NCBI GenBank assembly: GCA_020199775.1
Contig: JAIVJZ010000041.1
Location: forward strand, 496,001-560,000
From: Acidobacteriota bacterium
Lineage (GTDB): Bacteria; Acidobacteriota; Blastocatellia; Pyrinomonadales; Pyrinomonadaceae
Direction of reading: 5' to 3'
Length of the DNA stretch: 64,000 nt
Part shown: positions 1 to 9,299 of the stretch, piece after piece
How positions within the stretch are numbered: the stretch's first letter is position 1
How the letters are laid out: each line of letters opens with the position of its first letter
Program-made: the position numbers and the translations under genes
The notes under the pieces: generated by a model
The model's input: the letters and a program-made list of their open reading frames with translations, nothing else
The model's database searches: none
Told to the model about the DNA's origin: nothing

Positions 1-2
1 CC

Positions 3-2447
3 GGCACGAATGCGTGGCACGGGTCGCTCTACGCATTTCACCGTAACGACAACTTCGACGCGCGCAACTTTTTCGACAGGCCGCGCAAACCCGAATTCAA
101 GCGCAACCAGTTCGGCGGCTCAATCGGCGGCCCCGTCAAACGCGACAAAACTTTCTTCTTCTTCAACTACGAATCCTTGCGCGAACAACTCGGCCGCACC
201 GTCTCCACGGTCGTGCCCGACCTTGCCGCGCGCAGCGGCGTGCTCACCGTGCAAGACCGCAACTTCCCGAACGAGCCTTGCCGCACCACCACCCAGAACG
301 TCACCGTCAACGCCGCGATCCGCCCGTTCCTCGACGAGTTTCCGCTGCCGAACGGCGCGCCCATCGGCTGCACCGGCAACCTCGCGGCCTACAACTTCGG
401 CTTCAACCAGCAGATCACGCAGCACTTCTTTCAAGGCCGCATCGATCACAATTTTAACGACCGCAACCAGTTTTTCGCGCGCTACACTTTCGACGACGCC
501 GATCAAGCGCTGCCGACAGACTTTCCGCAGTTTCCGCGCGCGTTCCTTTCGCGCAACCAGTTCTTCACCGCCGAACACCGCTTCATCCAGTCGGCGCGCA
601 CGCTCCACACTTTCCGCTTCGGCTTCGGGCGCACGCGCATCGGTCAGGACATCGAATCGAATACGGCCGGAGCATTGACGCCTTTCATCCCGGGGCGCGA
701 CACCATCGGCAACATAGACATCGGCGGCATCCCGCGCTTCGGCCCGCAGTCGTCGGCCAATCTTCGTCTCACGCAAAACGTCTTCAGTTTCGAGCACGGC
801 ATGGTGCACACGCGCGGGCGACACCTGCTGAAGGTCGGCGGCCTCGTCGAGCGTTATCAGGACAACATGTATAACCCGACCTTCTCGCTCGGCACCTGGG
901 GGTTCTCCAACCTCAGCAACTTCCTGACGAACACGCCGCAGAATTTCATCGGCCTGCCCATCAGCGGCGCGCTCGACCGCTACTGGCGTTTCACCCTCTT
1001 CGCCGGTTACGTGCAAGACGCCTTTCGCGTCCACGAACGGCTCACGCTCAACGCGGGCTTGCGCTACGAGACGACGACCATGCCCGTGGACATCTACGGG
1101 CGCGATTCCGCCCTGCCGTCGATTTTCGCGGATCGCGCGCCCACCACGGGGTTGCTCTACCAGAACCCGACGCGTAAGAATCTCTCGCCGCGCGTCGGCT
1201 TCGCGTGGGACGTGACAGGCTCCGGCAAGACTTCCTTGCGCGGCGGCTACGGCGTCTACTTCAACACGAACAACCAGCAGAATTTGATCGTGACGGTGAC
1301 GAACCCGCCCGCCACACCGCGCATCGCCATCGGCTTCACGGCGACTTCGCCCTGCCGCCCCGCCTTCCCCGTCGCGCCGCTCTCGTGCGCTTTCGCCAAC
1401 TCGATCCGCCCCGTCCAGTTCGATCTCGAAAACCCGTACCTGAACGTTTACAACCTGAACTTCCAGCGCGAACTGCCGTGGCAAACTATCGTCACGCTCG
1501 GCTACGCCGGGTCGCGCGGCGTCCACCTCCTGCGCAGCAACGACGTGAACATCGCCGTTCCGGTGATGCGGCCTGACGGCACGCCCTTCTTCCCGCAGGG
1601 CGCGCCCCGCCGGAACACCGCGTTCTCGACTATCGAACTCAAGAGCAGCGACGGCAACTCTTGGTACAACGCGATGATCTTCGAGGTGCGGAAGCGTTGG
1701 AATCAGGATTTCAACGTCCAGTCGTCCTACACCTTCTCGCGCAACATCGACACGACGCAGGCTTCCACCTTCTTCTCCGACGCGACGAACGGCACGACGA
1801 CGGCCTTCCCCGAGTTCCCCGGCTTCAACTACAACAAGGGGCTCGCAGACTATCACGCCAAGCACAACTGGGTCGTCAACTTCGTCTGGAAGATTCCCTT
1901 CGCGAAGAACCTCGACGGCGTCGCGGGCGCGCTCTTAGACGACTGGCAGTTGGCCGGCATCGGTCAGGCCAGAAGCGGCAGCCCTCTGACCGTCTTCGTT
2001 CAGGCGAACCGTTCGCGCTCGCTCTGGCAGCCCTCGCTCGGCCCCGGCATCGGGCGCGACCGCGCGAGCATCGCCCCCGGCTACACCTACGAGACGGCCG
2101 TGCTCGGCGACCCCGATCAATACTTCGACCCGAAAGCCTTCATCCTCCAACCGGCGGGCACGCTCGGCAACACCGGGCGCGGCGCGTTCATCGGCCCCAA
2201 CCTGCGCACCTTCGATCTGTCCGCGATGAAGAACATCCGGTTCGGCTCGCCGCTCGGCGAAGACACGAACGTGCAGATTCGCGTCGAGGCGTTCAACCTC
2301 TTCAACCGCGCCAACTTCGCGCCGCCCGCTTTGACGGTCTTCGCGGGCGCGGCCGACAACGAAACCCCGCTCACGACCTTCGGGCGCATTCGCTCGACCG
2401 TCACCTCCGCACGGCAGATTCAACTCGGCGTGCGCGTGCAGTTTTAA
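3..2447 (+). CDS. TonB-dependent receptor, Oar-like (C-terminal part; gene starts upstream of window)
   Basis: Frame is open from base 3 (GTNAWHGSLYAFHRNDNFDARNFFDRPRKPEFKRNQFGGSIGGPVKRDKTFFFFNYESLRE...), typical acidobacterial Oar-like receptor; ends ...QLGVRVQF*. The 177 start is internal. Confidence 0.9.
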   Translation, partial: GTNAWHGSLYAFHRNDNFDARNFFDRPRKPEFKRNQFGGSIGGPVKRDKTFFFFNYESLREQLGRTVSTVVPDLAARSGVLTVQDRNFPNEPCRTTTQNVTVNAAIRPFLDEFPLPNGAPIGCTGNLAAYNFGFNQQITQHFFQGRIDHNFNDRNQFFARYTFDDADQALPTDFPQFPRAFLSRNQFFTAEHRFIQSARTLHTFRFGFGRTRIGQDIESNTAGALTPFIPGRDTIGNIDIGGIPRFGPQSSANLRLTQNVFSFEHGMVHTRGRHLLKVGGLVERYQDNMYNPTFSLGTWGFSNLSNFLTNTPQNFIGLPISGALDRYWRFTLFAGYVQDAFRVHERLTLNAGLRYETTTMPVDIYGRDSALPSIFADRAPTTGLLYQNPTRKNLSPRVGFAWDVTGSGKTSLRGGYGVYFNTNNQQNLIVTVTNPPATPRIAIGFTATSPCRPAFPVAPLSCAFANSIRPVQFDLENPYLNVYNLNFQRELPWQTIVTLGYAGSRGVHLLRSNDVNIAVPVMRPDGTPFFPQGAPRRNTAFSTIELKSSDGNSWYNAMIFEVRKRWNQDFNVQSSYTFSRNIDTTQASTFFSDATNGTTTAFPEFPGFNYNKGLADYHAKHNWVVNFVWKIPFAKNLDGVAGALLDDWQLAGIGQARSGSPLTVFVQANRSRSLWQPSLGPGIGRDRASIAPGYTYETAVLGDPDQYFDPKAFILQPAGTLGNTGRGAFIGPNLRTFDLSAMKNIRFGSPLGEDTNVQIRVEAFNLFNRANFAPPALTVFAGAADNETPLTTFGRIRSTVTSARQIQLGVRVQF

Positions 2448-2465
2448 GTTCTCACGCTCTCGAAA

Positions 2466-2945
2466 ATGACGATGGAAAAAGGAAAAGAGAAATCTATGAT
2501 CTGGATCGTGTTTGCGCTCGGCGCGGCACTGTCGTGGGGGCTTTACGGCGCGATGCTCCATCAGGGACAGGTCAAACTCGGCAACCCGATGCGCGCGCTG
2601 CTGTGCGTCGGCGTGGCCTACTTTCTGATCGGCGTGCTCGTGCCGGCCGCGTGGCTCTGGTCGCAGGGCGCGCTCGGCGGCTTCAACTCCGGCGGGGCGA
2701 CGACGGCCACGGCGGCGGGCGCGCTCGGCGCGCTCGGCGCGGTCTGTATCATCTTCGCCTTCCGCACCGGGGGCTTGCCGACCTACGTGATGCCCCTCGT
2801 CTTCGGCGGCGCGCCCGTCATCAACGTCCTCATCACGATGTGGCTGCACCCGCCCAAGCACTCGCCCAACCCCGTCCTCTACCTCGGCTTCCTCATGGTC
2901 GTCGTGGGCGCGGCGATGGTGCTCTACTTCCGGCCGCAGTCCTGA
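2466..2945 (+). CDS. DMT/EamA-like small membrane protein
   Basis: Multiple hydrophobic helices (IWIVFALGAALSWGLYGAML..., YLGFLMVVVGAAMVLYF); small-transporter size. Confidence 0.65.
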   Translation: MTMEKGKEKSMIWIVFALGAALSWGLYGAMLHQGQVKLGNPMRALLCVGVAYFLIGVLVPAAWLWSQGALGGFNSGGATTATAAGALGALGAVCIIFAFRTGGLPTYVMPLVFGGAPVINVLITMWLHPPKHSPNPVLYLGFLMVVVGAAMVLYFRPQS

Positions 2946-3013
2946 ATCCTTCAGCGCGCAAGCCCGCGCCGGAAAGTCCTCTATGCCCGAACTCAAACCG
3001 CTCGAATGATGTG

Positions 3014-4291
3014 TCAGCGCGCTGCGCGTTTGCCGATGCAATAGAGGTGGCCGGACGTGCGTATGAAAATCTGGCCGTCCGAGACGGCGGGCGAACTGAG
3101 GCAGTATTCGTTCAGATTGTTCTCGGCGAGCACTTCAAACTTCGCGCCCGCCCGGATGACGGACGTGATGCCCTCTTCGCTCGTCGCGTAAATCTTCCCG
3201 TCGGCCAGCACGGGCGAGGCAGAATAGTCGCCCGGCTTGATGCGGACGGGACCGTAAACTTCCTTGCCCGTCTTCGCGTCCAGACACCAGACGATCCCCT
3301 TGTCGCCGACGATGTAAAAATATTTCCCATCCGTGACGGGCGTCGGCACGTCCGGGCCGAACTGCGCCGACCAGACGAGGTGCGACTTCGAGATGTCGCC
3401 GCGCCCGCCCGCGCGGAAGGCCAAGAGCGGCTTGACGCGCGTCGGCGCGTAGATGATGCCGTCGTAGACGACGGGCGAGGCGACGATGCGGTAGAAGCCT
3501 AAGTTCTCCGGGTTGAGGCCGCCCGCGCGCCAGAGTTCTTTGCCGTCGCGCGGGTCGTGGCCGGTCACCACGTCGCCGCCCGTGACGACGATCTCGGTGC
3601 GCGCCGCGTAGCGCAGCAGGGCGGGCGTCGAATAGGCGTCGGGCGATTCCTGAATCGCGTCGGTCGGCCGTTCGACTTTCCAGACGGTCTTGCCCGTCGC
3701 GCGGTTGATCCGCAGCACGTATGAAGGCGCGTCCGTCTTCATGCCGTGGAGCACCTGCACGTAGAGCGCGTCTTCGTGCAGGAGCGGCGAGGAGGCGTAG
3801 CCCCACTGTAGGCCGAACTGCCCGTAGTCCTTCTGAATGTCGCGCGCCCAGAGTTCGCGCCCGCCGAAGTCGAAACCCTTGAGGACGCCCGTGCCCGTCA
3901 TCACGTAGACGCTCTTGCCGTCGGTCACGGGCGAGGGCGAAGACATGTTGTGCTTGCGCTGCCGGTGGTTGCCGCCGCCGAGCAATTTCTTCCACGCGAG
4001 CGTCCCCTTGCCGCGCTCCACGCACCACAGGAAGAGGTTATCGCCCTCCGCGACGTTGAGAAAAATGCGGTCGCCCCACACAATCGGCGTCGAGCCGCTG
4101 CGATCCGGGAGCGGCAGCTTCCAACTGACGTTCTCCTCCGCGCTCCACTTGTGCGGCAGGTTCCGCTCGTCGCTCGTCCCATTCAACTGCGGCCCCCGCC
4201 ACTGCGGCCAGTTGCCCGCGCGCGCGCTCCACCCATACGAGCACATGACGAAGACGACGAGCGCGGCGAACAGAAAGTTTTGACGACGCAT
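3014..4291 (-). CDS. PQQ-binding-like beta-propeller repeat secreted protein
   Basis: Signal peptide MRRQNFLFAALVVFVMCSYGWSARA then NWPQWRGPQLNGTS and repeated propeller blades (SSPSPVTDGKSVYVMTGTG, DAKTGKEVYGPV). Confidence 0.85.
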   Translation of the reverse strand: MRRQNFLFAALVVFVMCSYGWSARAGNWPQWRGPQLNGTSDERNLPHKWSAEENVSWKLPLPDRSGSTPIVWGDRIFLNVAEGDNLFLWCVERGKGTLAWKKLLGGGNHRQRKHNMSSPSPVTDGKSVYVMTGTGVLKGFDFGGRELWARDIQKDYGQFGLQWGYASSPLLHEDALYVQVLHGMKTDAPSYVLRINRATGKTVWKVERPTDAIQESPDAYSTPALLRYAARTEIVVTGGDVVTGHDPRDGKELWRAGGLNPENLGFYRIVASPVVYDGIIYAPTRVKPLLAFRAGGRGDISKSHLVWSAQFGPDVPTPVTDGKYFYIVGDKGIVWCLDAKTGKEVYGPVRIKPGDYSASPVLADGKIYATSEEGITSVIRAGAKFEVLAENNLNEYCLSSPAVSDGQIFIRTSGHLYCIGKRAAR

Positions 4292-4407
4292 GGATTTCCT
4301 CCTCAATCGAAACGGACTTAATATATACGCATCTTGCTTAAAACGAACCACAAAATTTCCGCGACGGTCGCGCGTGCAGCCGGTCTGCGAGCATATACGA
4401 ACGCCAC

Positions 4408-4836
4408 ATGAAAAATTTTTACCTGCCAATTGTTCTGGCCGTCGGCGGCAACCTGCTTTATCACCTGTCGCAGAAGTCCATGCCGAAGGCGGCGAACCCC
4501 GTGTTCATCATCACCATCGCCTACCTCGTCGGCATCCTTGCGTGCGTGCTCTACTCTTTCGCCTACCCGAGCGAAAAGTCTTTTCTCGACACGCTGCGCG
4601 AGTCGAACTGGGCGGTCTACGGCATGGGCTTGGGGGCGGCGGTCATCGAAGTCGGTTTCCTGCTCGCCTATCGCGCCGGTTGGAACATCAGCACGGCGGC
4701 GGTCGTGTGCAGCACGGCCGTCACGCTCATGCTCATCCCCATCGGCGTCGTCGCCTTCAAGGAACATCTGTCGGTGCGTAACGTCGTCGGCCTGCTCCTC
4801 TGCATGGTCGGCCTCGTGCTCGTCGCGAAAAGATAG
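4408..4836 (+). CDS. EamA/DMT-family half-size transporter
   Basis: 142 aa, about 4-5 TM helices, ends VVGLLLCMVGLVLVAKR as in EamA domains. Confidence 0.7.
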   Translation: MKNFYLPIVLAVGGNLLYHLSQKSMPKAANPVFIITIAYLVGILACVLYSFAYPSEKSFLDTLRESNWAVYGMGLGAAVIEVGFLLAYRAGWNISTAAVVCSTAVTLMLIPIGVVAFKEHLSVRNVVGLLLCMVGLVLVAKR

Positions 4837-4882
4837 CAGGGCGCAAATCGCGCGCGCCGCGCTCTGCTTGCGCCCGCGTCTC

Positions 4883-7800
4883 CTATTCGGCGCGCAACGC
4901 CGGGAGCAGCGGCGAACGCAACGCGGCGACGGTCGCCACGACCGACGCCGCGAGTCCGGTGGCGACCACGAGCGCGAGCAACACGGCGAGCGACGCGGTG
5001 GGGAGACGGCCGCCGCGCGCGTAGAAGGCCGGGGCGATGGCGAGCAGCGCGCACAGCACGCCCGTGAGCAAGCCGCAGAACAGCAGCAGCGCGTTTTCCG
5101 CGACGACCATCAGCGCGAGGTGGCGCGCGTTGTAGCCGACGGCGCGCAGCAGCGCGAGTTCCCTCTTGCGCTCCAACACGTTGCGGAGAAGCACCGTCGC
5201 CAGTCCGAGCGTGCCGAGGATCGTGCCGAGGCCGCCGAGCGTCTGGAAGGTCGAGAGGTAAGTGTTCTCCACGCGATGAAACTCTGCGAGCCGTTCGCCC
5301 GCGCCCGTCGCGTCGAAGCCGAAATCCGACAGGCGTGATTCCAACAGCGCGGCGACACTTGCGCCTTTTTCCGGCGCGGCGTCCAGCAGGAAGAAACGAT
5401 AGCCCTCCTGTTCGGGAAACGCGCGCAGGAAATTCCGCTCCGACATCAACAACTCCGACTGGAACAAACTATCGGAGAGCGCGGCGACGAAACGCAAGCG
5501 CAGCGCATGATCCGTCCCCTCGTTCAAGACGATCTCTTCGCCGAGTTTGCGATGCAGCACGTAAGCCAGAGAGTTGGCGTCGGCGATGACCGGGATCGCG
5601 CCCTCCGGCAAATCTCGTTCGAGGAGCAGCCACGGGTTAGCCCGCTCGGCGTCGGTCGCGGCGAGCGAATCGGCAAACGCGAAGCGGTTCTCCGCGAGAA
5701 ATTTGGGCGCGGGCGCGAGTATGCGCGGGTTGCGCGGCTGGTACAGATTCAAACAACTCGCGTCGTCGCCCGGCCGCAGGCGAAAGCGCGTGAAGGACGT
5801 GCCCGCGAGCGTCGCCGTCTCCTCCTGCGCGCTGAGGTTCAAGGCTTCCCGGCCCGCCGCGTCGTTCGGGTCGTGCGCGAGCGGCAGCAGCGACTCGGCG
5901 AGCAGAGTGTAACCGCCCGTGCCGGTTTTTTTGTCGGTCGAAGCGGCGTCGGACGGGTCGCGCCGGAAGGCGTCAACGGCGACGATGATGAACGCGGCCG
6001 ACGCGATGAGCGCGATGCACAGGACGCTTCTCGCGGGGCGATGCGTCGCGTTGCGAAAGCCGAGCCGCACGACCGGCCACCAGCCGCGCCCGTGAATCGT
6101 CGCGCGCCCGTTCGCCCGCCGCCGAAGCCACGCCGATTGAAAGCAGAGCAACGCGACGAGAAACAGCGTGCCCGCGCCGAAGAAGCCGGCCACGCCGCCT
6201 ATTAACTTCGACGCGGCGGCCACGAGCAGCAACCCGCCGAGCGTCGCGCACACGACGGCGGCCGCGAGATAAGTTGACGCGCCGCGCCGCACGCTGCGCA
6301 CGAACGGCACACTGAATTTTCCCTTCGACTTGGGCGCGCGTCGTCCGGTCGTCGTCGCGTCAATCGTCCCGGTCAGCAGTTCGCGCGCCGAGACGGGGGC
6401 GAGCAGGCGCAGCGTCCACCAGATGCAGGCGAGCGCGGCCAGAATGCCGCCCGCGCCGCCCAGCGCGAGCGACCACGGCGAGACGTGCAGCGCGAGAGAG
6501 CGCGTGCCCACTGCCTCGACCCACCACGTCCGCAGGCCGTACATCATCAACCCGCCGTAGAGCAGCGCGCCCGCCAGTCCGAGCACGCTGCCCGCGGCGG
6601 CGAGCAGCAAGCCCTCGCCGAGAAAGAGCGCGCGCAGACGCGCGGCGGGAAAGCCGACGGCTTGCAGGATGCCGATCTCTCGCAGGCGTTGCTCGATGCC
6701 GAGTTTGAAGAAGAGCGCGGTGAGCATCAGCGCGGAGACGACGAGGAAAAAACTGAAGTAGAGAAAATACTCGCCGAAGTCGGTCGCCCCGCGCGATGCA
6801 CGGAGTCCTTCGTCGCGCGCCGCGTAGAGCGAGAAGTTCGCCGCGAGCGGATCGATGCGCGCGCGCAAACTTTGCTCGAAGTTTGCGCGCGCCGTTTCGA
6901 GCGAAGTTTCCCGGCCGGGGTAGAGACGCAGCGAGGTGAGTTTGCCGTAGCGCGTCTGCCAGAGTTCCTGCCCGCGCGCGAGGGGGATGAAGGCTTTCGG
7001 CGTCGTGCGAAATTGCTTCCAGTAGTCTTCGTCCTGCGGGCGCACGCGCGCGAGGTCGAGCGGGAACGGCGGATCCCAATCCGACAAACTCTCCGTGCCG
7101 CTGATGCCCGGATACTCCGGCGTCAACTCGCGATCCGCCGCGAGGCCGCGCATCGGCACCACGCCCGCGAGGCGAAACTCCGCCCCCTGCGTCTCCAGCC
7201 GCCCCTCGTCTCTCCACACGTAATAATCGAGCGACACCGCATCGCCCACACGCGCGCCGAGATCGCGCGCCGCCCAATCATTCAACAAGATCGGCGGACT
7301 CTGCTTCGGCGGCGTCCCGGCAGGCTCTCGCACCTCGGACTCCGACGTTTGACCGGCTTCGCGCCGCAACCCCGCAAAGCTCTCCTCGTCAATCGCCGTG
7401 ACGAGCGAATAAGGAATCTCTTTCCCGCCCGCGCGGATCGAGTTGGCGAGATACGAATAGATCGCCGACGCGCCGAGGCCGACGCTTTGCGCTGCATCAC
7501 TGGCCTGCCGCCTGAGCGCGTCGCCCACGACCGCGCTCTCCGTTTCGAGCGACAGCGCGTGCGGCGCGTCGAGCGTGCGGACTTTGACGCCCAAGTCCGC
7601 GAGCGTGAACGTCTCGCGCAAAATCTTCGTCGCCGCCGCCGCCGCCGCTTGTTGCGCCGCGCCGTCCGCCTGCGTCGCGCCGTCTCCCGTTTTTGTGGAG
7701 AGCAGGATCGTGTTGATGCGTCCCTCCTGCTCCGCATCCTTTTGCACGCGCCGCAGCGGCACGAACACCGCGCGCACCGCGCCCTGCTGCGGTCGCAAGC

Positions 7801-8398
7801 TGAACTCGCCGAGGTCTCCTGCCGCCCCCAACACCTCGCGCACCGTCAGGCGCATCGTGCGCCCCACGTCCTCCTTGCGCCCGTGCAGCGATTCGACGGG
7901 AATGGCCGAAGGCTTCTCGATGCGCAGCAACACTTCGCCCCCGGCGTGCGCCCCCAACTCCGACGCCAGCCCCGCGCTCACGAACGCTTCGCGCTCGCCC
8001 AAACTTCGCCGCCCCGCGTCCGCCCCTTGGAATCGCCAGAATCGCTCGTCAACTCCGTAGACCTGCACGCCCCCCGCGCGCCGCCCGCTCGCCTCGTCAA
8101 CAAGGACGCCCTCGAACACGACGAGCGGGCACGCCCCCTCGAACGAAGCATTCGCGAACGCCGGGTGCGCGCCGAGCTTACCGGCCAACTCTTCGCGGAA
8201 GAAATTCGACGCCGAGACGACATACGCCGTCCGCCCCAGACGCCCCAACACGAGCGCGCGCAAACTCGCGCGCACCGAGTCGCCCACGAGTAGCGCGCCC
8301 GCCAGCACGGCCACCGCAATCGCCACGCCGCACACCACCGCCGCGTTCGTGCGCCGGTAATAAACGAGATTGCGTTTGAGCAGCGTGGCGGTCTTCAT
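4883..8398 (-). CDS. ABC transporter permease, FtsX/MacB-type, large (1171 aa)
   Basis: MKTATLLKRNLVYYRRTNAAVVCGVAIAVAVLAGALLVGDSVRASLR; repeated FtsX-like segments (RLREIGILQAVGFPAARLRALFLGEGLLL; RKRELALLRAVGYNARHLALMVVAENALLL). Confidence 0.9.
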   Translation of the reverse strand: MKTATLLKRNLVYYRRTNAAVVCGVAIAVAVLAGALLVGDSVRASLRALVLGRLGRTAYVVSASNFFREELAGKLGAHPAFANASFEGACPLVVFEGVLVDEASGRRAGGVQVYGVDERFWRFQGADAGRRSLGEREAFVSAGLASELGAHAGGEVLLRIEKPSAIPVESLHGRKEDVGRTMRLTVREVLGAAGDLGEFSLRPQQGAVRAVFVPLRRVQKDAEQEGRINTILLSTKTGDGATQADGAAQQAAAAAATKILRETFTLADLGVKVRTLDAPHALSLETESAVVGDALRRQASDAAQSVGLGASAIYSYLANSIRAGGKEIPYSLVTAIDEESFAGLRREAGQTSESEVREPAGTPPKQSPPILLNDWAARDLGARVGDAVSLDYYVWRDEGRLETQGAEFRLAGVVPMRGLAADRELTPEYPGISGTESLSDWDPPFPLDLARVRPQDEDYWKQFRTTPKAFIPLARGQELWQTRYGKLTSLRLYPGRETSLETARANFEQSLRARIDPLAANFSLYAARDEGLRASRGATDFGEYFLYFSFFLVVSALMLTALFFKLGIEQRLREIGILQAVGFPAARLRALFLGEGLLLAAAGSVLGLAGALLYGGLMMYGLRTWWVEAVGTRSLALHVSPWSLALGGAGGILAALACIWWTLRLLAPVSARELLTGTIDATTTGRRAPKSKGKFSVPFVRSVRRGASTYLAAAVVCATLGGLLLVAAASKLIGGVAGFFGAGTLFLVALLCFQSAWLRRRANGRATIHGRGWWPVVRLGFRNATHRPARSVLCIALIASAAFIIVAVDAFRRDPSDAASTDKKTGTGGYTLLAESLLPLAHDPNDAAGREALNLSAQEETATLAGTSFTRFRLRPGDDASCLNLYQPRNPRILAPAPKFLAENRFAFADSLAATDAERANPWLLLERDLPEGAIPVIADANSLAYVLHRKLGEEIVLNEGTDHALRLRFVAALSDSLFQSELLMSERNFLRAFPEQEGYRFFLLDAAPEKGASVAALLESRLSDFGFDATGAGERLAEFHRVENTYLSTFQTLGGLGTILGTLGLATVLLRNVLERKRELALLRAVGYNARHLALMVVAENALLLFCGLLTGVLCALLAIAPAFYARGGRLPTASLAVLLALVVATGLAASVVATVAALRSPLLPALRAE

Positions 8399-8515
8399 AA
8401 GTAAGGTGTCAGCAGTCAGCGGTCAGCAAGTCAATGCAAAGTCCATCTCGCGCCTCTTTGTCGAACCCGAACGACCGTTGCCGGCCGCGGGCGACGGGCG
8501 TGCGGCCTTCGTCGT

Positions 8516-9202
8516 TCATCCTTCAACATTTCTGACGAGATTTTGTTCCTGCAATTCGTACCGCACGGGAAACTTCGCGGCCAGTTCCGCGCTGTGCGTG
8601 ACGACGACGAGGATCGTCTCCTGTTGCCGGTGGAGTTCGAGCAAAAGTTCGGCGACCGTGGCGGCGGACGCGTGATCGAGGTTGCCGGTCGGCTCGTCGC
8701 AGAGCAGCAGGAGCGGGCGGCGTATGAGCGCGCGGGCGAGCGCGACGCGCTGCTTCTCGCCGCCCGACAATTCCGCCGGGCGATGCTCGCTGCGCGCCGT
8801 CAGTCCCACCTGTGCGAGCAACCCGCGCGCCCGCTCCAACTCCTCGTCGCCGTCACTTTTCGCGCCCGCCGAGACGAGCGTCGGCGTCAACACGTTTTCG
8901 AGCACGGTCAATTGCGGCAGCAGGCAGTGGTCTTGAAAGATGAAACCGATGCGGCGATTCCTGAACGCGGCGAGTTCGCGCTCCGGCATCGCGAAAGGGT
9001 TCTGGCCGTCGAGCGTGACCGTGCCCGACGTGGGCGGTTCGAGCGCGCCGACGATGTAGAGGAAACTGCTCTTGCCGCTCCCCGAAGGCCCCATGATCGA
9101 AATTGCGTCGCCGCGCGCGAGACTCAGCGACACGCCCGACAAAATCGGCAGCCCGCCCCGCGGCGTCGGATACTCTTTGGAGAGATTGTTGACTTCAAGC
9201 AT
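8516..9202 (-). CDS. ABC transporter ATP-binding protein (LolD/MacB-like)
   Basis: Walker A GPSGSGKSS, signature LSGGEKQRVALARAL, Walker B LLLLCDEPTGNLD. Confidence 0.95.
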   Translation of the reverse strand: MLEVNNLSKEYPTPRGGLPILSGVSLSLARGDAISIMGPSGSGKSSFLYIVGALEPPTSGTVTLDGQNPFAMPERELAAFRNRRIGFIFQDHCLLPQLTVLENVLTPTLVSAGAKSDGDEELERARGLLAQVGLTARSEHRPAELSGGEKQRVALARALIRRPLLLLCDEPTGNLDHASAATVAELLLELHRQQETILVVVTHSAELAAKFPVRYELQEQNLVRNVEG

Positions 9203-9232
9203 AAGCCGGAACAGCCGAGGGTCAGGGGCAAA

Positions 9233-9299
9233 GGGTAAAGGGAAAGGGATAAAGAAAACTGTTTCCCGCCATTCAACCTTTACCCCTTTCCCTTTACCC
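9233..9299. repeat. Near-perfect inverted repeat (22-nt arms) overlapping the stop codon of the glycosyltransferase gene
   Basis: gggtaaagggaaagggataaag (9233-9254) vs ctttacccctttccctttaccc (9278-9299), one mismatch. Confidence 0.8.

Noticed and set aside
120-1865. Long minus-strand ORF opposite the TonB receptor
   Set aside because: Antisense ORF typical of high-GC codon-biased DNA; Arg/Ala/Glu-rich with no domain, while the plus strand has a clear receptor.
1661-3502. 613-aa plus-strand ORF
   Set aside because: Out-of-frame overlap across two well-supported genes and an antisense region; Arg-rich artefact.
8398-8450. Short gtcagcagtcagcggtcagcaagtc repeat upstream of the ABC permease gene
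   Set aside because: Too short and degenerate to support as an element from one occurrence.
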